Positions 10,829 to 22,815 of a stretch of 64,000 bases of DNA are shown here, in pieces. The notes beneath the pieces were generated by a model, which was not told the DNA's origin, searched no databases, and worked only from the letters and a program-made list of their open reading frames with translations. How positions within the stretch are numbered: the stretch's first letter is position 1; the number at the start of each line of letters is the position of its first letter. The stretch covers positions 62,001 to 126,000 of the forward strand of contig VXIS01000026.1 in the NCBI GenBank assembly GCA_008704415.1, in the 5' to 3' direction. The position numbers and the translations under genes were made by a program. The stretch is from Sphaerosporella brunnea. Its lineage: Eukaryota; Ascomycota; Pezizomycetes; Pezizales; Pyronemataceae.

Positions 10829-11119
10829 ATGCCAGCCATCAAGTCGCACAGTGGCGAGAGTGGCCGCCCTCCGTCACGCGACGCCTGCGCCTGCGACTAC
10901 CAGAAGAATGATTCCGAAGATTGGACGAAAGAGGCCATCGCAAAATGGTGGACACTGGAAGCCAGCCGCAAGGTAAGCTTCCGCCTCCTGTCTACCATCC
11001 TTAGCTCTACTAACTGCGGCAATGTAAAATCACAGCAGGGCGGGTCGCAAGCAGCAAGCAACCAGGCAAGCTTCCCTTCCCCGTCCTTCCCATCACCTTT
11101 AATAACTGCAGATGCGTGA
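10829..11119 (+). CDS. Short unknown ORF with a probable 63-base intron
   Basis: ATG 10829 opens a frame encoding 48 residues up to AAG|GTAAGC at 10973. A good intron follows: the branch site CTAAC near 11010 and the acceptor TCACAG at 11035. Because its length is a multiple of three, the frame is open with or without splicing. The second exon adds about 27 low-complexity residues (Ser/Pro-rich) to a TGA at 11119. I do not recognise the product. A further donor-like GTAACT lies at about 11151, so the coding part may continue differently. Treat it as a possible gene or gene fragment. Confidence 0.35.
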   Translation: MPAIKSHSGESGRPPSRDACACDYQKNDSEDWTKEAIAKWWTLEASRKVSFRLLSTILSSTNCGNVKSQQGGSQAASNQASFPSPSFPSPLITADA

Positions 11120-14112
11120 GATTGCAATGACAGGATTCTACAAGCTGGAAGGTAACTCTCGGTCGTTTTTTTACCGTTCTTCTCAAACTTCGTTCTATCG
11201 GGGGTAGATTGGGTGTGGGTGCAAGCGGGTGTGGGTATAAAAAGCGTCCATTGAAGTCACTGTATGTAGCGACAAAAGGACAATTAGAATACATACCGTT
11301 AAAAGCCAGATCAAACTATAAACAAATCATTACAGTGTGCGGTAAAAGACCCAGACAGCATGCTTTTTTTTGCGAGTGCAGCCTTATTTGAGGCTGGCTA
11401 CCGGCAGCCGGGACGCCAACACGCTTTTAGTGGCTCAGAGGCTTTAAACACCATGTTTTGAGGCTTTTCAAGTGCGAAGGCTACCTCGACAAATGTCTGT
11501 TATCACTGCGGTTTTGGTCGAAACTCCGACGCGGGCAAAGGCATGACTTCAGACTTTCTCACTTTCTTGGAATGTCGCGTAAAATATCGTTGCGTTTGGC
11601 AAACAGCATGTAAATTCCCAAAGCCTGCCGGCGAATTCACGTCCTTATGACAGTGTCAAAGAAGATAATGCTTTTCAAATAGAAATTATGTCTACACCCT
11701 TCCGCAAGCCTTGCGAGAGCGTTTCGCCAATCCAGCGAGCCGCCATAAGTATGTAAAAGAAGAGACAATGATACCTCGTCGGCTGAGCCGACTACTGAGG
11801 CCTGCGGCTCTTCTAAGAAAAGATTTAGGAAAGCAGTATGTAGAAGGGATACAAAGCGAATCCGTAGCAGGACATAGAGAAAAACTCGTCAATACATGGT
11901 GCCCAGGCCCCCACTTTAGTTGTGCTAAGGAAAGACAGAGCAGCCTCCCAACACCTATCATCAGCCAGCAAAAATTGGATGTTACCATACGGTAAAATCT
12001 CATATATAAGGGACACCCCCATTGTTGGAATAGCGCGTTTTGACTAACAGCGCTAACCAACCTTGAACTAGTCCAAAATCAGATTGGGGTTCCAGCAAGT
12101 TGCGCTTCAATCCAAAACAAAACGAAACTCCATAATCTTCGTCAGTAAACTGAGTCCCACTCGAAGCAGGAAAGAGATCCCGCACTACATAATTTTACTC
12201 GACCCCTACAAGCCTGTCACTTTGTTTGATGGCTTGCGCAGGTGGCGCCAGGCCAGTCGAGTCGCCACCTACAAGCAAGTCGTCATCCGTGACTGGAGCT
12301 TTCTCAAGCGTGCAGGCGTAGAAAGAGCTGGGAATGAAAGAGCATCAAGAGTTGCGTATTTCTTGCTTGCCAGCAAGGCCTCTTAGCTGCCCTCATCTAT
12401 TCCCATCACCGGGCCTCCTGCCGAGCCAGTTGAATCGCCGTCCGTGAGTGAGTCGCCGCCCGGAAGTGAGTCGTGGACATAACAGATGGTATCAAGCTCA
12501 TTGTTGGGAAATATGTGAAGATCAAAATAATATGTTCTCTGTTACTACTCAACTGTGTTTAAATCCATTCTCCCCGCTTTTGTGGAGTGACGTTGCTGCG
12601 ACACGCCGCGCTAGCGTGCTTACGGTTAAGTGAAGCTGACAAGGACGCTATTCCTAAAACTTTATATACGAGATTTTACGGTATTTATCCTGGGCACGTT
12701 GAGTCTTGGTATCCTTCTTAAAACGCGACTGGAGGCTTGGACATCGTCATAACACAAAAGCACAGTCCAAATGGTGGTGACATTGCACACTCGTTGAGAT
12801 TGGCACTGAGACCCGTTCGACACTATTTTTAAGTGTTTCAGCATGTAGAACAGCTTGGTGGAACTACATTCTCTACTGACGTGAGTAGCACCAGTAGTAG
12901 GTTTGAGTAGCCACCATCGGCATGTTCTGCACCAGCCTGGTGGACTTTCAGTTTTTCCAGCCAGTATCCCGCTTGCTCAACGTGCGGTTTCGGGTGTCAA
13001 TTTTAAATCTGCTGTAACCTTTTTCTCAGCTTCACAAGAACTTACTCGTAGCCTTAGCGTCCCCCTGTGCCCGGCAGCTTTGACGATCCAGAATGTGAAC
13101 GATGACAGCCAATACGCAATCGTGCCGGCCTCGCCAGACAGCGCCACGTGCTGGCGCGGGCAAGGCCCGTCGTTTTAACGTTGAATTCGATTCTGCTAGG
13201 CAGCATTTTCACAGCCGGGGTGCAAATTCCACGACGGGTGTGGTCGCCAATATCGTCATCGGCCGAGCAGGAGGTTAACCTTGCTTCCGCTGTTACTCGT
13301 CGGGTTCCGAGGCGTGGGTACATTCCCCCATCGTCCACTCACTGTCATGCCCTTCAGGGGATCTGCGTCCACGCCGCGCGTTGATTCGGAGGTTGCTTTT
13401 TCCGAGCGGAGACAAACGGTCCCCATTGCGTGTCAGCCAGTGGGACCTGCTGGGTGCATTCCTCTATTTTTTCCGCTGACCCTCCACGGGGCCGGTTTGC
13501 CTGGCGCCAACCACGCGACCATGGCGTTGTGTCATTGAAGATGCGCGCCACACCGCGGCGGTGCCTTTGGCCGACCTGGCTTGTGGTGGGCCTTGGGGCG
13601 AGATGTGTGTCGTGGCGCCCGTTTTGTGTCGCAACGCAGCGTTGCACATACCAAACCCAACTGCGGCATGGGCGCACCAATCGTGGTGCTTTTGTTAGAC
13701 GTGGTTGGTTATGACGGGTCATGCATGGCATTCAGAGCTGGTTCAGCTTGCTTCATTGGAAGTGACGCGATTGGGGTGACCAGTATTCAGCTAGCCGTCG
13801 GGTGTATCCTACAATCCACACCAGATGAGATGGTTGATTCCACAGGACTGTAAATTTCGATTGCCGGAACGCTTTGATTGGTTCGTTGGTCAGGTTTGAG
13901 CGCCGGACAAACAAGATTACCGCGTGTTTGCACACGCAATCGTGCGGTTCCGGTGAGAGTAGACCTGGTCCTGTGGCGCTTCTGCCGACCCATCGCCGCG
14001 CGGGCTGAAGGAACACGCAACTCCAGGCACGCATATATATTCGCAGTCGGGAGGGTTCACATGTCCTCGGCAGTGCGGGCAAATCCCACAACGAGCCACC
14101 CTACCCAGAGCC
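11120..14112. other. About 3 kb without a supported gene
   Basis: A TATA-like box (TATAAAAAG at about 11236) has no clear gene after it. Scattered open frames of 60-140 codons on both strands show no motif and no consistent splice sites. Short A/T runs occur near 11340-11370. I would not annotate coding sequence here. Confidence 0.4.
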
Positions 14113-14385
14113 GCCAGCAGCACGCGTTGGTTTTCCCGTCGGCTTGCTTCCGAATCTTGTGACTGTATCTGCGTCAACAGGGGCGTTGGAAACCGCACAC
14201 CGCAGGTGGAATGGTCACCCCATTCACCAGCAGCTGCAGCTGGGCAGCGCGAGCGTGTCCGGGCTACGCAACTGTTTGCCGGCCCGTACAGCTACATGCT
14301 GGTTGTCTATGGTGCTGAGGGCGTACGAGCACAGCTTGGCCTGCACTTACTCTGTTCGTCGGCACTGACTACGAGACTTAATTAA
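14113..14385 (+). pseudogene. Unrecognised coding island, partial
   Basis: One plus-strand frame without a start codon is open across this interval and ends at TAA 14385. Its last 60 residues have a protein-like composition (for example QLFAGPYSYMLVVYGAEG followed by a hydrophobic segment). The upstream boundary is arbitrary, because no ATG or acceptor is decisive. A minus-strand frame also covers 13917-14198. I do not recognise a family. Confidence 0.25.
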
Positions 14386-14927
14386 AGATTCTTCTCAGCC
14401 CGGCAGTCAAGGATGCTAGGGATGTGTCCAAAGAGCGACCGTGACCTTTTGTCACCCCATAAATGATGTTTTCCCTGATCCGCGGACGGATCCAGAAAGC
14501 TGTGGGCAAAAGCCCGCACTTTTTCGCTCAATCGTCGTTTTACTGGACAGAACGTTTGTGTGCCATGACGTCGTACGTCGGTGATTTGATAGAACAAGAA
14601 ACCGCATCAAGTGTCTCGCCACCACCCAACTTTGGCGTGCACACAGGTGTGCAAAGCGGATGCCGCACCCGCCGTGGAGATTACTTTCACTAGCCTAACC
14701 GCGGTCGCAGCTTGTTCAAGGACACGAACGCGTCACCACCGCATTAGCAGCATTCAACAACCACCGCAAAGGATGGATTGTGCGAACATAAAACGTCTGG
14801 CCGTCTCAAGCGCTCGCTCGCAGCTGTCATAGATGATATCAAGTGTTGCCTATGATTTGGCCATGTGGCGGCGGAGCTGCGTCAGTTTCCACAGTATGAG
14901 AGATGCCAGAATTTTCGCCGTGATGTG

Positions 14928-15125
14928 CTAACTTGTGGAGAGTTTTGCGGCGACGGTTGAGGATTGCGGAACATACGACATCAATTTGTCACAGTCAGCG
15001 GAATGGATTGCCGGAAAAATACATAGCCCGCCAACCAAATGTTCGCACTTTGGCACTTCCTGCTTGCCAAAGTACATTGTCGCTGCCAAACGGCGGATCC
15101 GAAAATTAAATTTGCTTAGGCGCAC
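14928..15125 (-). pseudogene. Truncated copy of the 16-kb gene family
   Basis: The minus-strand product aligns by eye with a segment of the gene at 15330-16655. Both read RRL-x(2-3)-MY, then VPK, a Gly-Gly pair, PA-[IM]-H, D-x-DK-[LV]-M-x-Y, and ST-[LV]-A-x-x-LST. This copy is 65 codons long and has no equivalent of the rest. It lacks the small insertion that breaks the frame in the other copy. Function is unknown. Confidence 0.45.
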
Positions 15126-15329
15126 ATCGGACCTCGCTGCTGGGTTATACGCTGCGGAACCGAGAGCAGTCAGCTACGTTTGCACTAAGAACGTTACATC
15201 GACGCTAAGAATCTCAACGACATGAGTGATAGGCCATGACGGCGCGCGCGTGCGAGAGCCATATATCCTTACCCGGCGTGGGATCAACCCGCACAGAGAC
15301 ACATTTTCTACGGTTCTCTCTTGATATGC

Positions 15330-16655
15330 CTACGGACCGCCGGATCTAGGCGAGGGTGGATGCCGTGACACGCAGTATACCGTCGACAGTGTGATAGTGA
15401 CTGACACCGAGCGACCGTGGATGCTTCGTGCCACGGTTTTCATGTTTGTCTCTCTCGCAGTGTTCTTGACATGATGGTGCAGTCTTCGAGGTACAGTCGT
15501 GCAGACGCTGGTGGCGAGGCTGATGGAGTAGGCGCTCAAATTCAAAGCAGTTGTAAGCGGAAGTGAACAATTTCGATGCTGAACCCGGGTTATAGGACCT
15601 ACATTTGGAAATCTCAACAGCAAATCTCTCATCTGCTGCTCAATCTTGGCGGTGTATGTGGTGATATTTCGACTTGCATGTGCCGAGCCAGACGTATGAA
15701 AATTGTCTGAAAAGGCTCCGGCCTCCTTCAGCCATCGATGGATAATTTGATTCACTGTTTTAGGGAGAAGCAACCCGCTTCTTGTATTCCTGGCCATCAG
15801 CTTGCGAGACCCAAAATTCTCCTCCCGCACTTGCTCCTCCTCCTCGGCCTCGTCCTTGTCGTCCGCCCTGTGCGATACAAAATCTTGCCGCGCCTCCTCC
15901 GCTTCTTTCAAATTTTGCCGCTCTACAACTGGCCGAACTCGGTGCAGCATGTCTGCAGGTCCGTAAGTCGTGTTTACAGGCGCAGCGCCCACAACAAACA
16001 CGTGAACAATCGTGGCTCCAACGCTGTCACAGATTGTCGACCTGCCGGCGTGAGTGTCAGTTAACTCCGGTAGCGCACGTTCTCCTTGTGGGGATTCTTT
16101 CAACGGTCGCATTCGTCACTTGAGAGTCTCCATGAGAGCCAACGACCTGAGCGCCCTCCAGTGTTGCGTCTTCCAGAAGGCATAGGACGCCAGTCAAACG
16201 ATACCGGATGACTTGGTTGTAGGGCCGTGGCAGTGTCAATAATCTGACAATATACTCCGTTGTGGAGAGGTGTGTGGCGAGTGTTGAGGGTGGAGGATAA
16301 TACGGCATGACTTTGTCACGGTCACCGGGGTGCATTGCGGGAAGGATATATGTCATCAGAACGATACTAGGCCGGAATATACACCACCATCCAAATTTTT
16401 GCGCTTGGGCACTCCATCAGTGTCGACATACATTCGCTGCAGGCGGCGGTTATGATTGCTCGCATATGGATGTATCTCTTCGAGCCTGTAGAGGCGGAGG
16501 GGGGAGGCTTGATGCATGATCAACCGCTCGAAGGAATACTGCACACTACTCAATGCACCTTTCCCTAGCTTCGGCAGTGCGTAGTCATACCAAGTGAGAG
16601 GTGTAGAGAAAGCGGGTGGATCCAACGTCGGCTGAGATAAATGGATACACCGCAT
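15330..16655 (-). pseudogene. Unknown acidic protein gene, decayed or multi-exon
   Basis: Three minus-strand frames follow one another. 16655-16356 begins MRCIHLSQ and ends at a stop. 16356-16057 continues the homology seen in the copy at 14928-15125. 16112-15330 contains a strongly acidic stretch (DDKDEAEEEEQVREE) followed by a helical segment and a possible GTAGGT donor near 15604. Compared with the copy at 14928, the junction near 16356 holds an extra 15 or so bases plus a frame change, which is more like decay than an intron. No domain is recognisable. A real gene with several introns is still possible, and the two copies show that the family was duplicated locally. Confidence 0.4.
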
Positions 16656-17671
16656 GTCGACTTACACTCCTGTGTCGGATTTTTAGCGTCGATGGAACAT
16701 TCTCAGTGCAAATGGACTGACTATACTGTCGCCACTGAATCTTCGGATAACTCATCACCGTGTAACGAGGTCCGACGTGCGGTTTCCTAACTGTAGTCTC
16801 CGAATACGCACTTCGACAGCGCGGACTTATACATTAGCTATCACTGCAATTTTTGACATACAGAGGAAAGCAATGTTTGATAAACTCCGTTCCAATGCGT
16901 CCCTGGTAGTCAAGCAGCAACAAGTGGTGAAAATGCCACGTATCTCGATCCATGCTGGTGGCAACGTCTAGTTCCTTGAAAACCAGAATGATCAAACGCC
17001 TTTTTGCAGTCAGGTCCGAGCGTCGCTGGCAGCCAGCCGCAGTTCCCAAGGGACACACAGTGCGCAAGAATGCCAATAGGTATTCCCATCTCATCATCGC
17101 CGCAACCTCATCTCACAACCGCGCTTTTGCTTTCCTTACACTCGTACGCGAGGACCTATCCCATCTGCCAAGCAAAGCCCGTGCGGGCGACTAACCGCAC
17201 AATAATATTGTGCGTAAAGCAATCATCAAGAATTGGCAGACATGGTATAAAGGCAGAATACAAATTCAGTGAAGAAGATCAGAAGGTACATCGTCAGGTT
17301 GGTCGATTTTATTATTGAACGGTGCCTCCAACATAAACCAGTGGAGCTAGGAAAAAGGCGCGGGCGGTGTTCAGTACCATGTTGATTTAAGACGGCTGTC
17401 CTGCCGGAGATGGACATTAGTGGTGTGTGTAGTGCGTGTCAGTGTACATATTTTTTCACGTTGTGCCTGCGAGCACTGTGACCATGACACATTTATCAAC
17501 CAGGCGAGTTGGTGTACATCATGGCTGGCAGATGAAAGGACTGTAATTCCACATATGCCACCGGTAAATGTCTGTAGCATTGTAGGCAGCCCAGTCTGCC
17601 ATTTTCATAGCTATCTCATAGCCAGTTGCCCGCGGATTGTGCTGCATGACCAGAAACCCCACTCTCGGTGC
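16656..17671. other. No supported gene
   Basis: I see nothing convincing here. Short frames of 60-180 codons overlap on both strands with no motif or splice pattern. Confidence 0.35.
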
Positions 17672-17845
17672 CCGCTGACCGAACCGATCTTGACCAGGGG
17701 TTCCCGGCGCCGGCCGGCACCTATCAGATATCCAGACTTTTCATACACCTGCCCGAAACTATCAGGCTTTTCGCATCATGGGCCTCACCTGACCCACTCC
17801 GTGGGGCCCGGTTTGACCTGGCGGGCGGCCGACCCCTGGTTCCAG
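17672..17845 (-). repeat. Fragment of hAT-like family 1
   Basis: This stretch matches the right third of the family-1 elements, with blocks GGCACCTATCAGATATCCAG, CTGACCCACTCCGTGGGG and TTTGACCTGGCGG in the same order. The terminal CAGGG repeat is gone at both ends, so it is a decayed fragment. Confidence 0.75.
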
Positions 17846-20800
17846 GAAGCGCAGTCAGCCATGTCAGTCAACAGGTTCATCGAGAGGCGAGGAGGGGATT
17901 GTCCTTGCAGGCTTTGTTGGAAGTACAGGCCCGCGATCGCGCACAATATGCAATGCTGGTGACGGAATAGCAGAAATGTGGTCTGCTATTGGACCGGCAG
18001 CGATCATCGTGGCGGAGCTGTACACGCTGCCAGCAAATACCGCGAATGCAGCCCATGTTTCATCCTATGCAGCAGTCGTCGACCGACGGCCATTTTTGCA
18101 CAGCCGAGGCAGGTTCTGCAACTCAACCATCGTCAGCGATGGCATGTCAGCCCAGATTCGCGTGCGGGCGTCGTACAAAGACGTTCGACGGAGAATGATC
18201 AATGCCGAATCTACATTCTCCGGCTGAAGAGCCTGTCGCATCTAGCTACGATGTGCTCGTGAGTGGATTTCGCGTTGTCGGTGATGAGGAACTTGCGAAT
18301 GCCAGATACGAACCAATACCAGTCGTTTCTGATCTCTGGGGGTCGGGGTTGAATAGCTGTGGTGAGCGGGACTGGCCGCATGTTCTGAGGGCGCGACTAC
18401 CATGATTTCATGCAGCACGAGAGAGTGAATGCACTGCACACTCGTTTTTCAAAGGCGGGCTGCGCAGTGGGAATATTCTTAGTGCACACGCTAAGAATAT
18501 TGTTAGCTCCGGTGCCGTGGGGCGCAACATCGATGAGGAGCTTGCAGCTGTCGACACCAGTCCTCTTTTGGGCGGGCCGGGACGGACCCCGTGGTATCTC
18601 ACTGCAGCATTTGACTATGTCCTTTGACAGTTTCCACCAGGAGCACATCTCCAGGAAGACCTTGATGACGGCGCGGCCTCCCTATCACGCGTATCGCCCC
18701 TGATAAACGCACTGTGATGAGGATGTCGGGACATCGGTGGAGATCCGGATCCACGCTGGCCGCTCGACGAGCCGGGGTGGTACCAGTGAATGCAGGTGGA
18801 AGGACTGTAACATGATGCTGCCAGCTATGTACCACGAGCGCCGCGCAATTTGCTATCCCAGTAAGTGGTCGATGCAGTGCTGACAAACTACCCCTGACCT
18901 CGGCTTGCGGCCGCAGGATTCTACCACTGCTGACCGATGCCGGTGGGGTGCGTTCTGTTTCCTGTTGATGGGCGGACGTGGTAGCGATCAAGCATCTGTC
19001 ACCTTTATGCCAACACTTGGAAATAGACAAGCAACGGGAGAGCGTCAGAGTCGGGTTTGGGGAAAGCACTAGATATCGTCGGGTCACCGTTGCGGCCGAT
19101 AGATGACTATTTCGAACGACTCGCCGCGCTGCAACCAATAGCCAGAGCCACAGGAGCGTTGCAGCTGGCTGCATACCATCTCCGGTGGGCTATCAACGAT
19201 ATGCGGACGCGAGGATAGGCTGCCGTCGCGAGGATTGTGGCTTTTTTATCTTCTCCGAAGCCTGTGGGTTTACCAACATGCCCAGCACACGCCGCAACAC
19301 AGCGATGTTGGCATTCGGGATGCGCACACATTTCGCTACTCAGTTGCCGGCTGTGAATGTGTGCTGGCTGTTGGATCAGCCGGGTTGCACATTCAATTAT
19401 GCGCGTGAACAATGCGCACAACAAGTTGTTTATCCCTGGCTTCGATCATCCAGTCGGACGCGACTGGTGTTTCAGTACCCAGCGCCTCCAGTCACAGCTT
19501 GCGGCGATCAAAGAGAGCGTGGGACCCAGGGTGTTAAAAATCGCCAGTCTGTGAAGAGATGGTGCGTTGACGTTGCATCCCCGGTATGGTGCACACTGCC
19601 CGATACCCGGCGGCCCGCGATCCTGTTGCTCATCTCGTACGTATTTGTGGAGCGGTAATAGAACGGTGGCAACTGTGTCAGCGAACAGTTTGTGGTGTGT
19701 GTTGTTGACACGGCAGAGAATTGCGCCGGCACGATGATGCGAGTGACGGTATATGATTCTGATTGTGATTGTTACGCACTTAGATTTTCAAGCACACAAC
19801 GCAACAGCCAACCTGGTTAGCCCACCGAGCAAGAGAGCGCCTCTTCTCCGCACCGACTCAAATTTGTGAAGGTGATACGCTGTATAGAGGGCCGGACACT
19901 TAACTGAGGCCGCGTGGCATGTTTGTCGCAATAAAGCACAATCCGCCAATGCCGAGCTTTTCACCGCTTCCCAATAAAAGCATCCCAAAGGTAATCAAAT
20001 TATCTCCAGTTGCGTGCATTTTTCCTTGCGTACAGACACCGCAAAGGTTCATTCTGTCGCCAGTGAGATGCTATAGTGTATAGCAGGGATGGCCGCGGGA
20101 GTGGATTGCCAGTCACAGAGTGATTGAAGAGTTTTGCATGGCTCCACCCTGTTGCGGGTGTTCCGTCATCCAACTGCAATGGGTCATTATTTCCGCTGCG
20201 TAGACTGACTTGCGGTAGTTTTCACATTGGAGGGTTGCCCTGACGCTGTTGTCTGTCTCTTGTTCTTCTTTGGTTCCTTCCCTGTGTGGGGAGCGTGCGG
20301 CAATTTTGCAGCAAAAGGCGGCGCCACGGATGTGTTCACAGGCAATCACTGGGGCTAGCCATATTAGGTATATCTCTTATCTTATCGCGTCATCCACGAT
20401 TTGCCGGTATTGCGGCAAAAGAAAGAGAATATGCTTGATGATCGGAATATAGCCAGCAAAAAAAGCCGCTATTGAAACAAGACGGCGTACGAAATGAACA
20501 GAACTCAGCAGACCACTACTCATCAACATTGTGACTTACCTGGATGGCAATGCAGGCTGGATTTCGGTTTGGCGCTGCGAAATGTCCCTGATGTTTCAAT
20601 TTGGGCTTTCATGAGTGGCAATCGCCGACGTTGCATCTGTCGCGTCTGATACCACACACCTTCAGCCCACGAGAGCGCCACGCAGCTCCTCTTCACGAAG
20701 TTGCCGCGACGGTTGCGCGTTGTTGCACTCTCGTTTCTTCAGCGGCGATCGTTGCGGTGAAAAGCACGATTTGCTTGCGTGCCTCCTATTGCTCCGCTTC

Positions 20801-21631
20801 ATGTTGATGACGCCAAATGTAACATGGATCCGAACGCGGCAGTGGTGGGTATGTTTGTCATCACGGTCAACGAGCTAGATCGCATTAGTGCCCCGCGCAC
20901 TTTGTCGGCCTTGACAGTCCTCTTCGTAGTGCTCGTGTTCGCTCCGCCGCACTCGCGAGATTCCAAACCTTCCCGCGATCTCAATACCGTAAAAACCCAC
21001 TGATGTGGGGCCAGCCTCTTTTTGGACTACCGGGCTATGACGCGATGAGCCGGAGACGCTCTTACCCAGCAAAAATAAGGGGGCTCGCGCGGCGATGCCT
21101 GGTGTGGTGCCAGCCGGGTAACAGCTTGTCCAGAGGAAACTTTTACTGATCAGAGCGACAACGCATGTGCAGAGCAAAAATAGAACTTTCGCAACGGTTT
21201 CGGCGAGCCACCGCAGAAATCGCCCAACCTGAACCTCGTGAACAAATTCGTAAGCTGCGGTGTGAAACCTTTTGAAACCGCCACCGCGCACGTGGACTGC
21301 TCGAAATCAGTGGACGTGCTGCATTGCTGCCAACCAGTAGCGCGCAAGTAGCTGGCGTGGGCAGTAACGTCGGCGGCGTTGACGGACTTGCGGCTGTGTG
21401 TCGAGATCGGGTACGCCGAGTGGCAGTGGATCGTGTGCCGCGACCGAGTGCGGCGGGGTGCGTTGCAAGCAGACATGGAAAGCAGTTGCGGGGGCAACCG
21501 CAAACCTCACGTGCAGAGGTTGGTGTGGGGAATACAAGCTGCGGTTTCATTCCTTCTGGAATTTTGGTGGCTGCAGTTGACAAATGCGATTGTTTGAACC
21601 GACATGGGAATGTTGCGCAGGCACTGCCATG
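17846..21631. other. About 3.8 kb without a supported gene
   Basis: Fragments of plausible coding composition occur (for example plus strand 19400-19554, minus strand 18400-18640 and 20875-21291, the last with a hydrophobic segment). None has a start, splice sites and a motif together. A perfect hairpin at 18472-18501 is listed separately. Confidence 0.35.
18472..18501. repeat. Perfect 11-bp inverted repeat with 8-base loop
   Basis: AATATTCTTAG at 18472-18482 is exactly inverted as CTAAGAATATT at 18491-18501, around TGCACACG. It lies in otherwise unassigned sequence and has no T run after it. It could be a protein-binding palindrome or a cruciform, or chance. Confidence 0.7.
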
Positions 21632-22105
21632 CAGTGTTTCTAATAGCCGGCCGGAAAAAGCCCGGGCGGGTCGCGCGGGCTGCGAAAGAGCCGCAGCCTG
21701 GCGGTTGTCGTGTTACGCCGGGCTGTCTACAATCGCGACGGGCGGGCTGTGGGCTGTATAACTACCGAGTGATAGACAGTGCGCCGTGTTGACCAGGAAA
21801 TCATCCTTTCAACGCCCCACTCAACGCCAATATGCCTACCAATCCTGCGTCGCTGGGATTGCACCCGGTGGACCCCGTCCAGGTCTCGGCGGACCCCGTT
21901 CAGGAAAGGGGGTGTTTTTTTTCAGGCAGTGTAGGTGCGGGACAACCGCTATATTGCGTTGCAAAAACTTGAATTTTTCTACTTGTACTACCTTTGTGGC
22001 AGCCCGCCCGCCAGCCGGTAGAATTTCTTCAGCCCAAACACCCCACCCGGCTCCCTTGGCAGCCCAAACACCGCCCGACGGGCGGGTTGGCTATTAGGAA
22101 CACTG
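21632..22105. mobile_element. Non-autonomous hAT element, family 2, with perfect 8-bp TSD
   Basis: The ends are CAGTGTTTCTAATAGCCGG and, inverted, CAGTGTTCCTAATAGCC. The octamer CTGCCATG is present on both sides (21624-21631 and 22106-22113). The TIR sequence and TSD length are those of the hAT superfamily. The 474-bp interior is GC-rich with repeated GGCGGG/CAGCCC words and no coding potential, so the element depends on a transposase made elsewhere. Confidence 0.92.
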
Positions 22106-22736
22106 CTGCCATGCTTTCTTCGTGCAGGAAGCTCGATCGCCCTCATACCTTTGCCGTTGATCCGACGCGGGGCGAAGGGAATCCCAATACGGTCTGGTAT
22201 TGTAGACCGATCGGTCTCTTCTTTGCACGTGCCATATATGAGCGGACCTCGACCCGCATTGATCGCGGTGAGGACACTACAGGGCCAACTACACTATCAG
22301 CGGTGCTGGGAACTTAATTGCGATACAACAAGGGGTTCCGCAATGGGTTCTTCGTGTAAGAAGACTCGGGCGGGGTTGTATTCTAATTCAGCGGTCCAGA
22401 ACTACCAGGCTGACGCGTTTTTATTGCAGCAAGGCTTACCTCCCATTGGCGTTTCTTTGCGATAGCAAAACAATGAAAATATGGCGATGTCATATGCTCT
22501 GTGGTGCAAGTATCGCAGTCCTAGCCATGCGCTTCACATCACCGCCAGAGGCACCTATCATGAGGTATCGCCACAGCAATGCGCAATGGGCAAGGATCAA
22601 CGAGGCTGAATGGCCGAGATGTGGCTGGGTGCCAAGTCAATGGTCACGCCGAGGTCAATGGACAAGCCAACGTCGATCCAGCCTCAATGGAGCGGCCAAT
22701 GACGGGACAGCCTGAATGGCTCCACCAAAAAATGGC

Positions 22737-22742
22737 TATAAG
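22737..22742 (+). promoter_or_regulatory. TATA box of the acidic-repeat gene
   Basis: TATAAG lies 79 bp before the ATG at 22816. It is followed by a CT-rich stretch and a CAACAACATG start context, a typical fungal core promoter. CCAAT words occur upstream at about 22698. Confidence 0.7.
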
Positions 22743-22815
22743 AGCGACGGGAAATCACCACTCGATTCTTCTCTTCTCATCTCCAACACTCATCTTTTCC
22801 TCAGCAAACAACAAC

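Noticed and set aside
18397..18648. Ankyrin-like fragment on the minus strand
   Set aside because: Only a few residues recall an ankyrin helix and no repeat period is visible.
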